Positions 26,650 through 41,600 of a stretch of DNA of 64,000 nucleotides are shown here, in pieces. The DNA is from Antedon mediterranea (lineage: Eukaryota; Echinodermata; Crinoidea; Comatulida; Antedonidae). The position numbers were made by a program, and so were the translations under genes. The DNA is taken from assembly GCF_964355755.1 (NCBI RefSeq), contig NC_092677.1, positions 9,260,601-9,324,600 on the forward strand, in the 5' to 3' direction. The notes below the pieces were generated by a model. It did not search any database. It was not told the DNA's origin and saw only the letters and a list, made by a program, of their open reading frames with translations. Position 1 is the stretch's first letter. Each line of letters begins with the position of its first letter.

Positions 26650-29600
26650 ATGAAAGTAGATTCAGGTAATTCGACTACAAAATGTCTGTAGGCCCTTTCA
26701 GTAGGCCTAGGCTAGGCCTCCTAGGCTATATTTTAATTTTATAGTTTTATCTAAGCTAGCTAGGCTAGGCCTAGCCTAGTAGCTAGCTAGCTAGGCCTAG
26801 GCAGGCTACTTCCTTTAGGCCCTAGCTAGGCCCGGTGATTCCTAGCTAGGAGGCCTAGGCTAGGCTAGACCTAGTAGCCACTAGGCCAGCCCACGAAATT
26901 CAGAAAAAAGAAGGTCGGCAAAAAATTGCCGACCTTAAATTCGCCAAGGTCGGCAGTCTCGGCAGTTCTAAAAATAGAAAATTCACCCCAAGCAAGGCCT
27001 AAACCTCTTGCTAACCTAAAAGGCCTAGCTAGGCCTAGCCTCCCTAGCTATATGTTATGCAAAAAGAACTAGCAAAATTAACTAAAATATAAAAACCTAA
27101 CACTAAAATCTACAAGATAAATTCTATTTGATAATTAATTGCTGAACATCATGGTTCTGGAGCTAGCCGTACACAGAGCATAGTTGCTTGCTTGGCATAA
27201 CAGGGTATTCCCCTACACAGGTCTGTGGCGCGCAGCGCTGTGCCCAGCCAGCTTGGTTGATAGAAAAGCATGCAGCTCACACACAAAATGATGTAATGGT
27301 TGAGTGAATTCAGGGATCATCTTAATTCCATGGTTTGTTAACTAAACACAACATGGTGGTGAATATGCCTGTTAAAATTTCATTGATACGATCCCTTAAA
27401 GTACCATGTTGTTGCTAGGAGGCTTGAAAGGAGGGATCTAGCCTAGTTTCTAGGTCGGCAATCTCTTGCCGTCCTCTGACAATTTAAGGTCGGCAATAAG
27501 GTCGGCAATTGCCGATTGCCGACGTGAAATTCGTGGGCTGCTAGGCCTAGTACTTTAGTAGGCTAGACAGACTTCGAAAAATTCCCTGTACTCTACTAGT
27601 TAGAGGGCCTACTATAGCCTGGCCCTAGTAGGCTCAGCTAGGAAGTTCTACTCTTAGTTAGGCCTAGCCTCTCCAGGAAAGCTATATGCGCGCCTAGCCC
27701 TAGCTAGTAGTAGGGCCTCTAGTAGGCTAGAGAGGGCCTCTATTAGCTAGTAGGAGTAGTAGTAATAATAACGGTAGGGCGGCCTAGCTAGACGTAGTAG
27801 GTAGGCCAGGGAGGAAAGGGGCTACTACTAGGCCTACTAGTACTAGCTTCTAGTAGGCACTACTTTAAGCCTAGGATAGGCTAGGCCTAGTACCTAGGAG
27901 AATCTGTTTTAAAAATAAACTTTCAAATTAGTTTATTAGGCCTATATTATGTAGCGTAGTAATATGAAATTCAAATATGATTTAAATATTAATATTTTTT
28001 TTACTTACAGGTGAAGATGCAAAAAGGTAAATAGGCCTACAATACATTGCATTCACTTCAGATGATTTTCTTTAACCACGTGGTCATGCATGAGTAGAAA
28101 GGAATTGTTTATTAAACGTTTTGCAGAGTTTTGTAAAATACTAAACAAACCATAAAAAGACCTAGGCCTATTCCATAAACAAAACACACAAAAATAATTT
28201 TGACAAATTTACAAGATGACCAGCATAAAATCCGTTTTGTTGTAACTTTACATTGCTCATTCTACCAAATCTTACACATTAGTGGATGAGTTTTACATAA
28301 AGTCTTACATTTTTAGTACAGATTTTCCTCTTGGAACATAAAGAAGTTATAAATTGTTCTTCTGTTACAGTGATGGTGATTCTATAAAGGTATTTTTGAG
28401 AATAAGGCCTCCTTCAGAGAATGATTTAAATCTTGGAAAATGTCTGGAAGTCTGCCCTCCAGATACTGTATGCGTCCAGGCTGTAAAACCAGAAAAGAAA
28501 GCCTATCGGTTTGACCATGTAGCTGATGAAAATACAACTCAGGTTGGTAACATTAGATTTTAAATTTATTGACATCAATAACTCCCCCAAAGTAAATAAA
28601 TATGAGATTTAACTCACTCATTTCCACCATAATACACACACTAACTTGGGTTAACATTATTTTGACAGGAATTTGTGTTTAATGCTGTTGGTAGAAAAAC
28701 AGTGGAGAGCTGTATTGCTGGTTACAATGGTACCATATTTGCATAGTAAGTTTTTGTTAATTATTATTTAATATGTTCTCAGTATCTTTTTTATTATACA
28801 TTTACTGTAATATCTTATTGAATTTCAAGATTTGAAACAAAAAACCAAACAAATAATACTTTATTCTAAACCCCAGCGTCAAATTTTTTGTTTTTGCTTT
28901 AGTGGTCAGACTGGCTCAGGGAAGACTTTTACAATGATGGGTAACCAAGTTTTTCATTATGGCAATATATATTTTAATTGTTCATATTATTATGCTATGT
29001 ACAATAATTGAATAATATGTGTATGAGTATTATAAACTAAATTAGATACTATTACTGTATCTGGTTTTATATTTATTATTTTCCAGTATTAATGCAGCTT
29101 CTTATATTATTTTGTGTAACTCAGGTCCCTCGGAAGAAGAGAATTTTGAACACCCATTGCGAGGTGTTGTTCCTCGCAGTATTGACTATTTGTTTAGTTT
29201 GATTGAAAGAGAGAGAGAAAAGGTATGCTTGTGTAATTCAGCTATGATTTGTTGGAAATAATGTACTTGTCAATGGTATGACCCTTTATACATGACCCCC
29301 AAGAGAGTCATTTACAAATAATTATTGATGCAGGGGTGCTGCGCAGCAAAAAACCTAGATGGTACTTCACATCAATAAACAATGGTGTATCAATGTCTGT
29401 CTTTTTACCACCCACCATATCATTAACAACATGGTCACATTGTATCAAAATTGGTGCGTCATGGTCACCTGAGAGAAAGTCACTTTTTTGACGCAGAGGT
29501 GTGTCATGGTATTCATATGACGTACATCAGACAAATGATGCACCTCTCCCGGGGGTCATATAGTGGGTCATATAGTGGGTCATACAATTGACAAGTACAT

Positions 29601-32600
29601 AACCTCTATACACCTTTAACTACTCTAAAAATACACAGAGGTTAAAAGATTCATATTAAGTATCTTATATTCTCTGTTAATGACGTAATGAATTTCAACA
29701 TTTTGTTAATTTTTAGCGTGGAGATCAATTTGAATTTTCGTGTAAATGTTCATTTCTGGAGATATACAAAGAGCAGGTGTTTGACCTTCTTGACCATGCT
29801 TCAAACTGCCTGCAGCTGAGAGAAAATGTTAAGCATGGTGTGTATGCAGATGGACTTATTGAAAACCTTGTCAGCAGTCCTCATGATGCTTATCAGGTTT
29901 GTGTGGAAATTTAATAAAAAATCATTGTTGGTTAATCATCACTTCTGAACCTTTTTCCATGCTTCAATCCCTGCCAAAATAAGGAAATTCATTCTCTAAG
30001 CTAGCCCCAGTATTCTGGTCAACTGCGCTGATTACTGGCTGCAATATTATAGAAGTATATTTCCATATGTGGAAAAAAACAGGGTAATAATGTGAAAACT
30101 TCATTTGAACATATATACAGTATATGGAATTTGTGCTATATAAATAATACATTATAAGTTTTAATCCAAATTTACCAAATATCTGAAAACACTATTGATA
30201 TTACCTTTTGTGCAGCCTTTGTTGGTTTGCATTTTTTTATGTTTGCTTAGTTAAGTCCCTTTTTATATTCATTTCATCATATTGTTATTAATAAAATTAT
30301 TTTAGAAATAAATGTTTAGTATTCATAACTTTAGAACATAGCTATACTTCATATTATATGTTGTAGGTTTTGTGTAGAGGATGGTTGAACCGTCGAGTTG
30401 CTGCCACATCAATGAACCGTGAAAGTTCTAGGAGTCACGCCGTCTTCACTGTATCTATTGAAACAAAGGTATAGTATTCATATTTACTCAATGAATGTAG
30501 TTTATTCCATGAAGATTTGTATAAAAAAACAGGAGAGTTTAAGTGGAGTAAGGATGTAAAGAAAGGATTTGCCAAAATATGGTAGTGATATGAGATCATC
30601 ATATATGGGCATACCACCTTTTTTTGTCACATAAAGTTTGAATTGATAGTGTAGACAGGGCTTAATTTTATGCTTAAATATGGTAGTGATATTATTTGAT
30701 TATTTTTTTAAAATTTGTCTTTAAGGAAAAACAAGGAAACGTGAGCAACCTTCGAGTATCTCATCTACACATGGTGGATTTAGCCGGCAGTGAACGTCAG
30801 AAGGATACACAGGCAGTCGGTACAAGAATAAAAGAAGCAGGCAGTATTAACTCATCATTGTCAGTGTTAGGCCGCGTGATCACAGCACTTGTTGATATCG
30901 GACAAGGAAAAAATCGATATGTGCCATACAGGGAGTCAAAACTTAGCTTTCTTCTGAGGGTATGTTGAACTTTTAATAATGCACTTAGTTAGAATGAAGA
31001 CCGAAAAAAAATAGTCGAGACCAAAATCAAAATAACTATGTAATTATTGTTTTTGTTATTATTTTCAGGATGCATTGGGTGGCAACACAAAGACGTTTAT
31101 TATTGCAAATGTTCATCCTGGTTCTCGGTAATTTATCTCTAATTTTATTTAATAATAATTAATATTATTTTCCATTGCTATATTTATTTTCAATACATTT
31201 TAGGGCCCATTCAGACATAGTTATTTACCCAGTAAGTTGGTTTCATGGGTACAGTTATCATGGGTAGGAAAAAACTTACCCAGGTAAATAACTAAGCTTG
31301 AGCGCTTTGGTAAATACAGTATGTGTGCTTAACAAATATTATTAAAAAGAGTAAAATTACCGGACGCAATGTTTTCTGCTGTGTTTTTTTAGTCAAATTG
31401 GTGAAACCATATCAACTTTGAATTTTGCAAGAAGAGCTAAAATGATTAAAAACCGGGTAAGTACATAAAGTAAATTTTCTGTACACCACTTTCAATTTTA
31501 TGCTTAAATAATACAAAAATGCGTTTATTCATTCTGTTGTTTAATCTATTAGTTTTTTTTATCCTATAGGCCGTGATAAATCAAGATACCCAAGGTAGTG
31601 TGGTACAGCTACATGCTGAGATTAAGAGGCTCAAGGATAAGCTTAGTCAATATTCATCTGGTGTAATCCCCACTAATCCAGTCGATAACACAGGTCAGGC
31701 CAACACGAAATCGAGAAAAAACTGAAAAGTTTTGTATCCATTTTAGTGTTTTAATTGTTAGTATTTATTTACTCTTTTTGTTGTATTTTAAATGAATGAA
31801 TAAAAAAAAATATCTTCTTTTTGTTAAACATAGAGATCGGACCAGTTTCTTCCAAGGGTTGTGATACCAATAAATGGCAGACATGTTTCTTTGAGGCTAT
31901 GCTTTTGTGGGAGAAAAGTGACATGGCCAACAAAGTAAGGCTTCTTAGTTTGTATTTACTTTCTCACCAATTACAAGAACACCCATCCTTTCTAAACTCA
32001 TCATAAGTGTAAGTTACAGAAAATTACTAGGACAGGATTGAACCAACACTCTGATAAGGGATGACATTTCCTGCCAAGCTACAGTGCCACATTGCCTACC
32101 TGAATTATTTCTTTTTTACGGTACACATTTTTTTTTTCTATTTAGACATTGACAAGAAAAATTTCACAGCTTCAGAACTTGTGCAAGAAAAAGGATAACT
32201 TTCTGATGTCAAACAAGATGGTGATTAAGTTGCGAGAGAGTGCCCTCAGTAGATTTCAAGAAGCACAGAAGGAGAAATTGACATTAGATGACAGAGACAA
32301 CAGGATTGTAAGGCTTCTTCTGGTATCATGTCTGGTTGATGACCATTGTTCTCCAGAGTTCCCTGTTATATTATATGCAGTTTGAATGAAATTGTTGGTG
32401 GTGCTGAGTGTTAAGCTCTGTCTACACTTTTAAACTTAAAAATATATAGACATAATGATGTTATATCACTACCATATTTGTGCATTGCACACTTTTTTTT
32501 TTGATAGTGTAGATAGAGCTTTATTGATTGTAGAGAGATAGTCAAATGTTCAGAGTCCTGTTAATTTTAGTAGTCTTGGTTTTAAAAAAATGTATAAGTA

Positions 32601-35600
32601 CATATAAAATGTCATTTTTATACAGTTATTCTGCACATGCACACATGTTCCTGACTATGCGCATAATAATTGTCAGACGAATTAGTAGTATTTATGGATG
32701 TTGCTAAAACAGTCCTGCTGTTCAAACTACTGTTCATTTCTTTAAAAAATTCTTCATACATTTATTTATACCACATAATTATACATTTTATAGATCTTTT
32801 TAAATCTTTATTACAACATAGGAGGACCTACAGAAAGAGATTGGGCATCTAAAAAAACAATTAGAGCATAACCCAACCGTTGCAAAGTTTGCAATGGAGA
32901 ACTCGCACTTACGATCAGAATTGAAAGCCCTACAGGCATCAGGTGCTGTTTTAAGTATAAAAGAAGAAACATTGAAACACAAAGAACGACTACAGAAGCA
33001 GTTTCAAGAGCTTACTAGTGAGATTGATGGTATGTAGTTAACCAGATTATAGTTTTTTTAACCAGGTTATAGTTTTTTAACCAGGTTATAGTTTTTTTAA
33101 CTAGGGTATAGTTTTTTAACCAGGTTATAGTTTTTTAACCAGTGTATTGTTTTTTAACCAGGTTATAGTTTTTTAAACAGGGTATAGTTTTTTAACCAGG
33201 GTATTGTTTTTTTAACCAGGGTATAGTTTTGTAACTAGGTTATAGTTTTTAACCAGGGTATAGTTTTTTAACCAGGTTATAGTTTTTTAACTAGGGTGTA
33301 GTTTTTTAATCGGGGTGTAGTTTTTTTAACCAGGTTATATAGTATTTTAACCAGGTTATAATTTTGTTATTGCATGTTATGCTGTCTTATTTTGTAAACT
33401 TAAGAATGTCATGCTTTTTGGGTTTTTTTTTAAAGAATTAAAGAAGACTGGTAACACACCCTCAAGTGCTACTCAGGGACGAGAAGGCAACACAGCGGTG
33501 GCTACGGTTGAGCGGTTTCGTTCGCAGATAGACAAACTTACCACACAGTTAATTGCAGTAAGTTTAAATTTTGTTTACTTTTGTTTTTATGTGGTTACTT
33601 ATTTCTTCAAGATTGTCATATCTGAGGTGCTGAATCCAAAACAGTTAGGTTAGGTGCCATTTTCATTTTTACATTCTGCTGCTGTTTTAAAATTACTGTA
33701 CTATGTTAAACCATGTGACATCACCAACCACTGAAATGTAACCACCAAAGCCTTTTTCCCACTAGCTAATCGCAAATTCCTGAGTTATAATTGGTTGCAC
33801 ATTGTTCCAGGTTACAAAAATAAGATGAACATATAATATGCATGTGCAATCAATTTGTCTAGTGGAAAACTGCCTTAACAGAAAGTCAAATTGCATCATT
33901 ATGCTCATCATTAGTTGGTCAATTGAAAATTTATTTACTTTGCATTAGGCTAAACAAGAACTTTCGGAACAAGTAGAGCTGCACAAACACAAACAGGTTG
34001 AGTTGGAGTCACAAGTCGCAGCAGAGCGCAAAACCAACAAAGAACTGCAGCATGCTCTCAATGCTATCAAGTTAACCAGCAAGATGGAAAGAGATGAAAT
34101 TAATGATCTACACTTGCAAACTATTAAGGTGAGTCTTCATAATACTGCTGTCATAACACTAGAATGTCTGTTTCTACCATAATATGATGGAATATGATGA
34201 TATACAACGTTTTCAAATCAGCTTAGGAGTACAATAAAGTATGATTAACCCAGGAGCGGTTGCAGGATTTTGAGATGGGGGTGGGGGCATGACACGCTGA
34301 GTCACAGCCACAGCGCCCCCCCCCCCCCATGCCATAAACATGTGCAAACCTACATATTACTTTGACATCGCAGGCATGGGGTTTAGCGCCTAGTCAGCAC
34401 ACTGAGTGCGTTGGACTGTTTGACCAATTGTCAATAAAAATGATTACTGAAGTATTGGTTTTCATCAAATTATAAGTACATTTATAACTATGTGGATTGT
34501 CATAGATGTTTTTTGTTTTGGGGCTGTGGGCATGTCATGGGTGGGATGTTTTCCTCATCCATAAAAAACCCTAACTACGAGCATCTGGATGGTAGATGGT
34601 ATTATAAAGCTTCCACTAAGGATCAATTATCATACCTATTTTTCAGACAATTACTACACCCAAGAAAGCTAGCTACCACTTGAGATCTAGATTGATAATG
34701 CAAGCTAAAGACAACACGCCAGGTGTACCAGAGTTTAACTTAGAAGAAGATGGTGGGATATTAGGAGAGAAAATGCCTGACCACATGGTGGAACAGTGCA
34801 ATGAGGCATTGACGGATGAAGTTAAGAAATTACAGGTAAAATATTTGAAAGTGACTAACAGAGCAATGGCTCTGTCAACACAACATGTTTCTTTTTCCCC
34901 CATCAGCACATGAGACCATGTTCTTAGTTTTCTATGCCAATAACACAAAAAGAATTAAACAGCACAGTTGACCTTGTCAATAGAAAATAAGACAGACACA
35001 CTGTTGACCTTGTTGATAGGAATTTCATGCACGTTTGAAAGTCCTGATAGCCATCACACAAAATAATGACTATCGGCATGTCTATGCTGATAGAATCTAT
35101 CACTACATTACATAAGACCGTGCCTATAGACTACTTTAAATTATACATTCTTTTATTACTTATATATGTAATGCATTCAGTTAATATTAATTATTCAACG
35201 GTTGTTGTTGCAATTTCTTTCAGAATAAAAACAATGAATTATTACAACTACTTGAAAAAACAGACACAGAATGCTTCAACTTAAAACAAACAGTTTCACA
35301 AACAGAGCAACTTAACCAGGTGAGATAAGAGAATCATTTTGTAAAAATAAATTTGAAATACCTTTCTTCTAAAACCTATATGGCATAATTTTTTTATAAT
35401 TTTGTTTGTTCTATAGAGGCTTGAACAAGGACGTATTCAACTAACCAATCAAATCAGTTCTCTTACAACACAACTGGAAACTGTAACTAATCAATTCGAA
35501 GGTAGCGCTTTCTATAAAAAAAGTTTCTTATTTCAAGCAATGTGGCCTGTGCATTAATATCTTATCACACATTGAATTGTAACCTAGATACCATATTTAT

Positions 35601-38600
35601 TCGAAAAAAGGGCCCCAGAGCATTTATTGTTCAGTAGGGTTTATAAGAGGAATGCTTATTCGTGGAAGGTGTTTATTTTTTTATTATAATATGGTAACAT
35701 GTATAATCAAATAAATTCTCCCCAAATATGAAAAAATACAAGACAATTAATATCAAAATATGCTTGGTCTATTCTACAAATAGAAATGTGTTATAATTCA
35801 ATACTTTGTGTATATGCATGTGGCGGGGCGTTTAATTGGGGTGAGGGGAGGACGTCTATTCAAAATGATGTTCTATGAGGGTGTTTATTCAAATAATTCA
35901 AATAAATACGGTATATCTAATACCTAATTAATTTTGTCGATAGTTATCAAATATGAATCAGAAGATTTTAAAGTATTATTACCGCTAGCCTACAAAGAAC
36001 TTGATGAAAAGAAGAAAGAATGTGTACGCATTGAGCATCAAGCGGCAGAAGACATGGATCTACTGCAGGTTAAGGTTTGTAATGTGCTTTCCTAAATATC
36101 TGTTCTGTTTGTTACGCAATGTCCAGAATACTATAGACTATATACATTGACTATAGATTCTATGAGAACACTACTTTAAAGCTCAGGTACAGGCATGAAT
36201 TTTAAATATAATATCTGGTTAATTGTACATAAATCAAGTATTTGTAAAAGGAATCAAGACGAAAAAACATAAATTTCCCTTAAAATGGTCAAATACAAAA
36301 TTTGGCAAAATTCTGCTATAAAAACCAGGAAGACTTTTTTTCAGTAGTTAGGTAGTTAACCTAATGTAATAACATTTATGGTGACTCCCTAGAAGGTGAA
36401 AAAGATGGTGGATATACGGTGGATAATTTTTGCTATAGCATGAAAATAAAAATCTGAAGTTGAATAAAAATACCAGAAATGTAATATTCAAGTTATATTA
36501 CCTATATTTAGTCATCTGATAACATTTTTTACCACACCGTTTGTTTTTCATAGCTTTTTAAAATTTCTCTCTATTTACAAAATTTGTGTACAAAAGAATA
36601 GAGATTTTACTGTGTAATTTGAACTATCCCCCCACTGATAAGAAAGTGCTTGTTTTCTACAAGCTCGTGTAACACAAATAAAATCCCAAAAATTATGAAA
36701 CATAGGGGAAACTATAGATCGATAATTATTGGAATGTATGATCAATAGAAATTTTTTGCCCGCACCTGTCCTTTAATTCAAATATTGATCAGAACCTATA
36801 CTGCCCTTTGATACCCAAAAAAGTGTAACCTTAATTTATTATTTAAATTTGTATTTAAAGAGTTTACAACGATTCAGACTTTACAAAAACAATATATTAA
36901 GAAATATAACTATAATAATAACAAAATTTTAAAACACAATTCATTAATTTAACATTCTATGTACTAAGGTAGTAATATTTACAAGATAAAAAATGTGCTC
37001 AAAGGTTTTTACAAAGAAAATTGGTGTCTTCTAAATAGGGAATGATGTGTGTTAAAACAGATATTTCTCCTTGTTTCTTTCACAGAAAAGTGACACCTTA
37101 ATGTCCCAAAGGAGGGGCTCTATGTATTTTTTAGCATAAAATAGAACACCTATTGTAGGAGAGTTATCTTAATAAGGGTGTCCCAAAGGAGAGGCTCTAT
37201 GTATTTTTTAGCATGCAATAGAACACCTATTGTAGGAGCTAACAAGTGTTATCTTAATAAGGGTGTCCCAAAGGAGAGGCTCTATGTATTTTGGAGAATT
37301 CAATAGAACACCTATTGTAGGAGAGTTATCTTAATAAGGGTGTCCCAAAGGAGGGGCTCTATGTATTTTTTAGCATGCAATAGAACACCTATTGTAGGAG
37401 CTAACAAGTGTTATCTTAATAAGGGTGTCCCAAAGGAGAGGCTCTATGTATTTTGGAGAATTCAATAGAACACCTATTGTAGGAGAGTTATCTTAATAAG
37501 GGTGTCCCAAAGGAGGGGCTCTATGTATTTTTTAGCATGCAATAGAACACCTATTGTAGGAGCTAACAAGTGTTATCTTAATAAGGGTGTCCCAAAAAAG
37601 AGGCTCTATGTATTTTGGAGAATTCAATAGAACACCTATTGTAGGACCTAACAAGAGTTATCTTAATAAGGGTGTCCCAAAGGAGAGGCTCTATGTATTT
37701 TGGAGAATTCAATAGAACACCTATTGTAGGAGAGTTATCTTAATAAGGGTGTCCCAAAGGAGAGGCTCTATGTATTTTTTAGCATACAATAGAACACCTA
37801 TTGTAGGACCTGACAAGAGTTATCTTAATAAGGGTGTCCCAAAGGAGGGGCTCTATGTATTTTGGAGAATTCAATAGAACACCTATTGTAGGACCTAACA
37901 AGAGTTATCTTAATAAGGGTGTCCCAAAAAGGAGGGGTTCTATGTATTTTTTAGCATTCAATAGAAAACCTATTATAGGACCTAACAAGTGTTCTTTTCT
38001 CTCTAAAAGTGTCTCCTGAACATGACCTGAATTTACTTGCATGTATGAATGCTTTTCTATTGTAGATTGTAATTGTTCTATATTAATGATTTGTTCACAG
38101 GTTTGCCAAGTTGACCACACTATGATGGCAAAGCAGAGAGAACTAGATGAAGTATATGAACAACTTGACCGATTACAGGTGCAATGAGCTTTGAACTAGT
38201 CTCTCATAATGTTTCTACACTAAGTAGATCTCCTGGCTTGTTGCTATGTCCAATATTATTTTATGGCTGGTTCTGTATTATTACGATTCTGTTTTCAGTG
38301 TTGCATTAAATGTACTGATGTAGTAATCACGTGAAAAATGAACAAAGCACATACATATCGTCACCGTCTTCATGTCAGTATGTTCACAATACAATGATTC
38401 AAAAATGGGTATCACAGGCATTATAATGACAGAGGTTTGCGCCAATGTATAAATTATTAAAGTTGTCTTTTGTAGGATGATAATGTAGCATTGCAAGCAG
38501 AAGTATCTGTGAATGAGCAACAGACTGATAACCTACAAGCACAGTTAAATGAAAAGACTGGACAAAACTTACAGCTTGAGTCCGAGGTTCAGGTAACAAA

Positions 38601-41600
38601 ACTACAGTGCAGTACAGTAAACCTGTAATGTATTTGTATGATATTATTTGAGGAAAAATTCTCTATGAACCCATGGCAGCTACAATGCAGTGCCTAACAT
38701 GAACAACTGAGATTGACCAGTACACTGGGGTAACTACCTACTACTCCAAAAGATGCACTGGATTCTGATGATGTGTACACTGGACCAGTTTTAAGTTCTT
38801 TTCCGAGAAGAGTTGTTCTACCACCAGAACAATGGTTGAGAAGAGCCTTGAACCTGTGCCGATATTATTGCTACAGTTTGCAGTCTTGCTTTAATCGGTG
38901 ACTAATTTTTTGAATTGTGCAACTTTTTCTTTGACAGTCATTGCTTGAAAAACTAGAGTTGGAGATGCAAAAGAGTGGAATGTTGATGAGAGAGATTCAA
39001 AGTGAGGCTTCAGAGCAGCAGAAGCAGTTGGTAGAAGAACTGGAAGAGCTACAGGAAACGGCAAACCATAGGAACAAAGTATGCCAGTCACAGGTATGAT
39101 GCACTAATGATTGTGTTCACATCTGGTAAATAATACAAATGTAAATGTCTGAGAATAAGCTGTCTCTTGCAGTGTAATTTGACTGAATTGCACACACCTG
39201 TGGACGACACATTTTCTTCAAACAGCGCTATAATGTCTATTGATGACTACAAGTGACAAGTATGCCCCTTACTCTTTAAAAAGATGCGTTGGGTTTTTTA
39301 AGGTTCACTAACTTTCAGTGTTTTAGTCACTAATCCGAGAAGTCTTGAGAAGAGCATGTGTCAATTTTAGGCCAAAATAGTAAACTATCTTCAACATTTA
39401 TCTTAGCAGGTCATGTCTTATTAGGCCCCCCCAGTTATTGTCCTACAATTTTTTTTATTCCATCCAGCAAGAACAGCTACAAAAGGCAAGAGAAGAATTG
39501 TGCACAGCACAATCCACCATCACAACTATGCAAAAACGATCAGATGAAGATAAGGTAATTGTGAATTCTATTCTGGATTAGTATTGAAAGCTTGTATAGT
39601 TTTTATTCACTTGCTGAAGTTGTATCCAAATTTTGCTTTCTCTGCAATAAACTGGTTAATTGTTTTTTTCATTAAAATGGGCAAAAGGTGTGAATATAAC
39701 TTTTTTGTAATGAAAAGTTATGAAATTATAAATATAGTAACCATGAACAGGGGGCATTTAAAAAATATGCAACAACAATTATATTGTTTTTCTTTCACAG
39801 GAAGCGGTTTCAAATTTGATGACAACAGTACAGGAATTAAGAGCCGGGAAGCAGAGGTCAGATAGTGACCTTGCATCACTGGAGTCCACTATACAGGATT
39901 TAAAAACTCAAAGTGACGAGTTGAAAACAGTTGAAGAACAACAAACGAGCAATTTGCATAAATTGGAGGAAAATATGATAAAGAAAGAGGAAGAGATACA
40001 ATCACAGAATGCTGCTCATAATATGGAGGTACAATTAAGTTTAAAACAAGCTTTGTCTACACTATCAAATTAGTTTGACAAAAAAAGTGTTATGTGCAAA
40101 TATGGTAGTGATATGCTTAAATACTGTAGTGATATGACATAATCATGTCTATATATGGGCACATCACATTTTTTTGTCACATAAAGTTTGATAGTGTAGA
40201 CAGGGCTTTATATAATGGCAGCCTTAGATGAATGATGTCCCAATATTACAGTATTGTCACAGAGGGGGTAGATACTTAATTATTTTTATATTATTTAAGT
40301 ATTTTGCTGTTCAAAGGAATTAAGCATCTCTTCATACTAGTATTCTAATTTTTTTTTTTAATAGTTGGAGATGTTAAAAGAAGATCTAGATGAGGCTCTA
40401 ATGCAAGCAGACAGTTTGAGGGAAGCGCTGAGTAAACAGACACAGCTAGCAGTATTGGAACAAGAAGAACAGAAAAAGAAACATGAGGAAGTGGTTAGTA
40501 TAACATTACATTTAATAGGGATGCAGCAAGAGAAGCATTGGTGTTAAAACATGTACAGCTCTGTCTACACTATCAAACTTTATGTGATGTGTCCATATAT
40601 GGACATGATGAGGTCGTATCACTACCATATTTGGGCACATCACACTTGTTTGGTCAAACTAGTTTGATAGTGTAGACAGAGCTTAAGGGTGATTATGGGA
40701 AAAAAAAAAAAAGTATTTTCAATGACCCATAGCTTCCTTGTGTGGGTGCTATGTTGAAATTATGCTGGGAGGATAACATGAAAATAAGCGCTACTGTAGT
40801 CTGGGTGGAAAATTTCTGAATGTAGGTATCTCTACCCAACACATATATATGTATATAGAGTATACACCATAAACAATAATAATCCAAATGAGGTATATTT
40901 GGAATAATATGCATAGTAAGATGACACTTTGGTATGTCATTATTGGAGATATATTGTTCCCCTTAAAAAAAAATAGGTTGACTTTGGTTTGATCTTTAAG
41001 TATAAGTCCTGTTGTATCTATATTTTATCCTTTGTGTACTTTTGTTTTAATAATAATATTAATACATATATATAATAGATTCGAAAAAAAGACACTGAAC
41101 TGTCTGAAACAGTGACTATGTATGAAAACAAGCTTAGAAAGATGGAAAGCCAGCAGAAGTCAACAGTGAGTGCAACATCCGAGGTCCAGGCTCAGGCTGA
41201 CCAGCTTCAGACCTGTATAGACGAACAGGCAGCAGAGCTTGTGGTGCTGAGAGACAGCCAAACCAAAGCTAGGGAGCTTATTGAACAGTTTGAATGCAGT
41301 AGAGAAGAAAAAAATAAAGAGATTGACAGCCTTAAGGTATTAAACAGTTTTTTGGGATTTTTTTTTCTAAATCCTTTTCTTTTTTCTTTTTGTATACTCT
41401 CCAATGGCGTAACGTCTATGATCACGCTCACTGACTAAACCCAGGAGCCCTGTAGTTTGAGGGGCCCCAGGGCATGAACAGTCAACTGCAACTACTCCGT
41501 GTTAGAGGTCCCTTAGGAGTGCTAAACCAGGAACCTACGCCACTGATATTCTCTACATAATTATTTGCAACCATATTTAATGTATTGTGATCTATATTAA

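Noticed and set aside
33036-38010. CRISPR-like arrays
   Set aside because: Repeats are contiguous or length-alternating without unique spacers, in introns of an animal gene.
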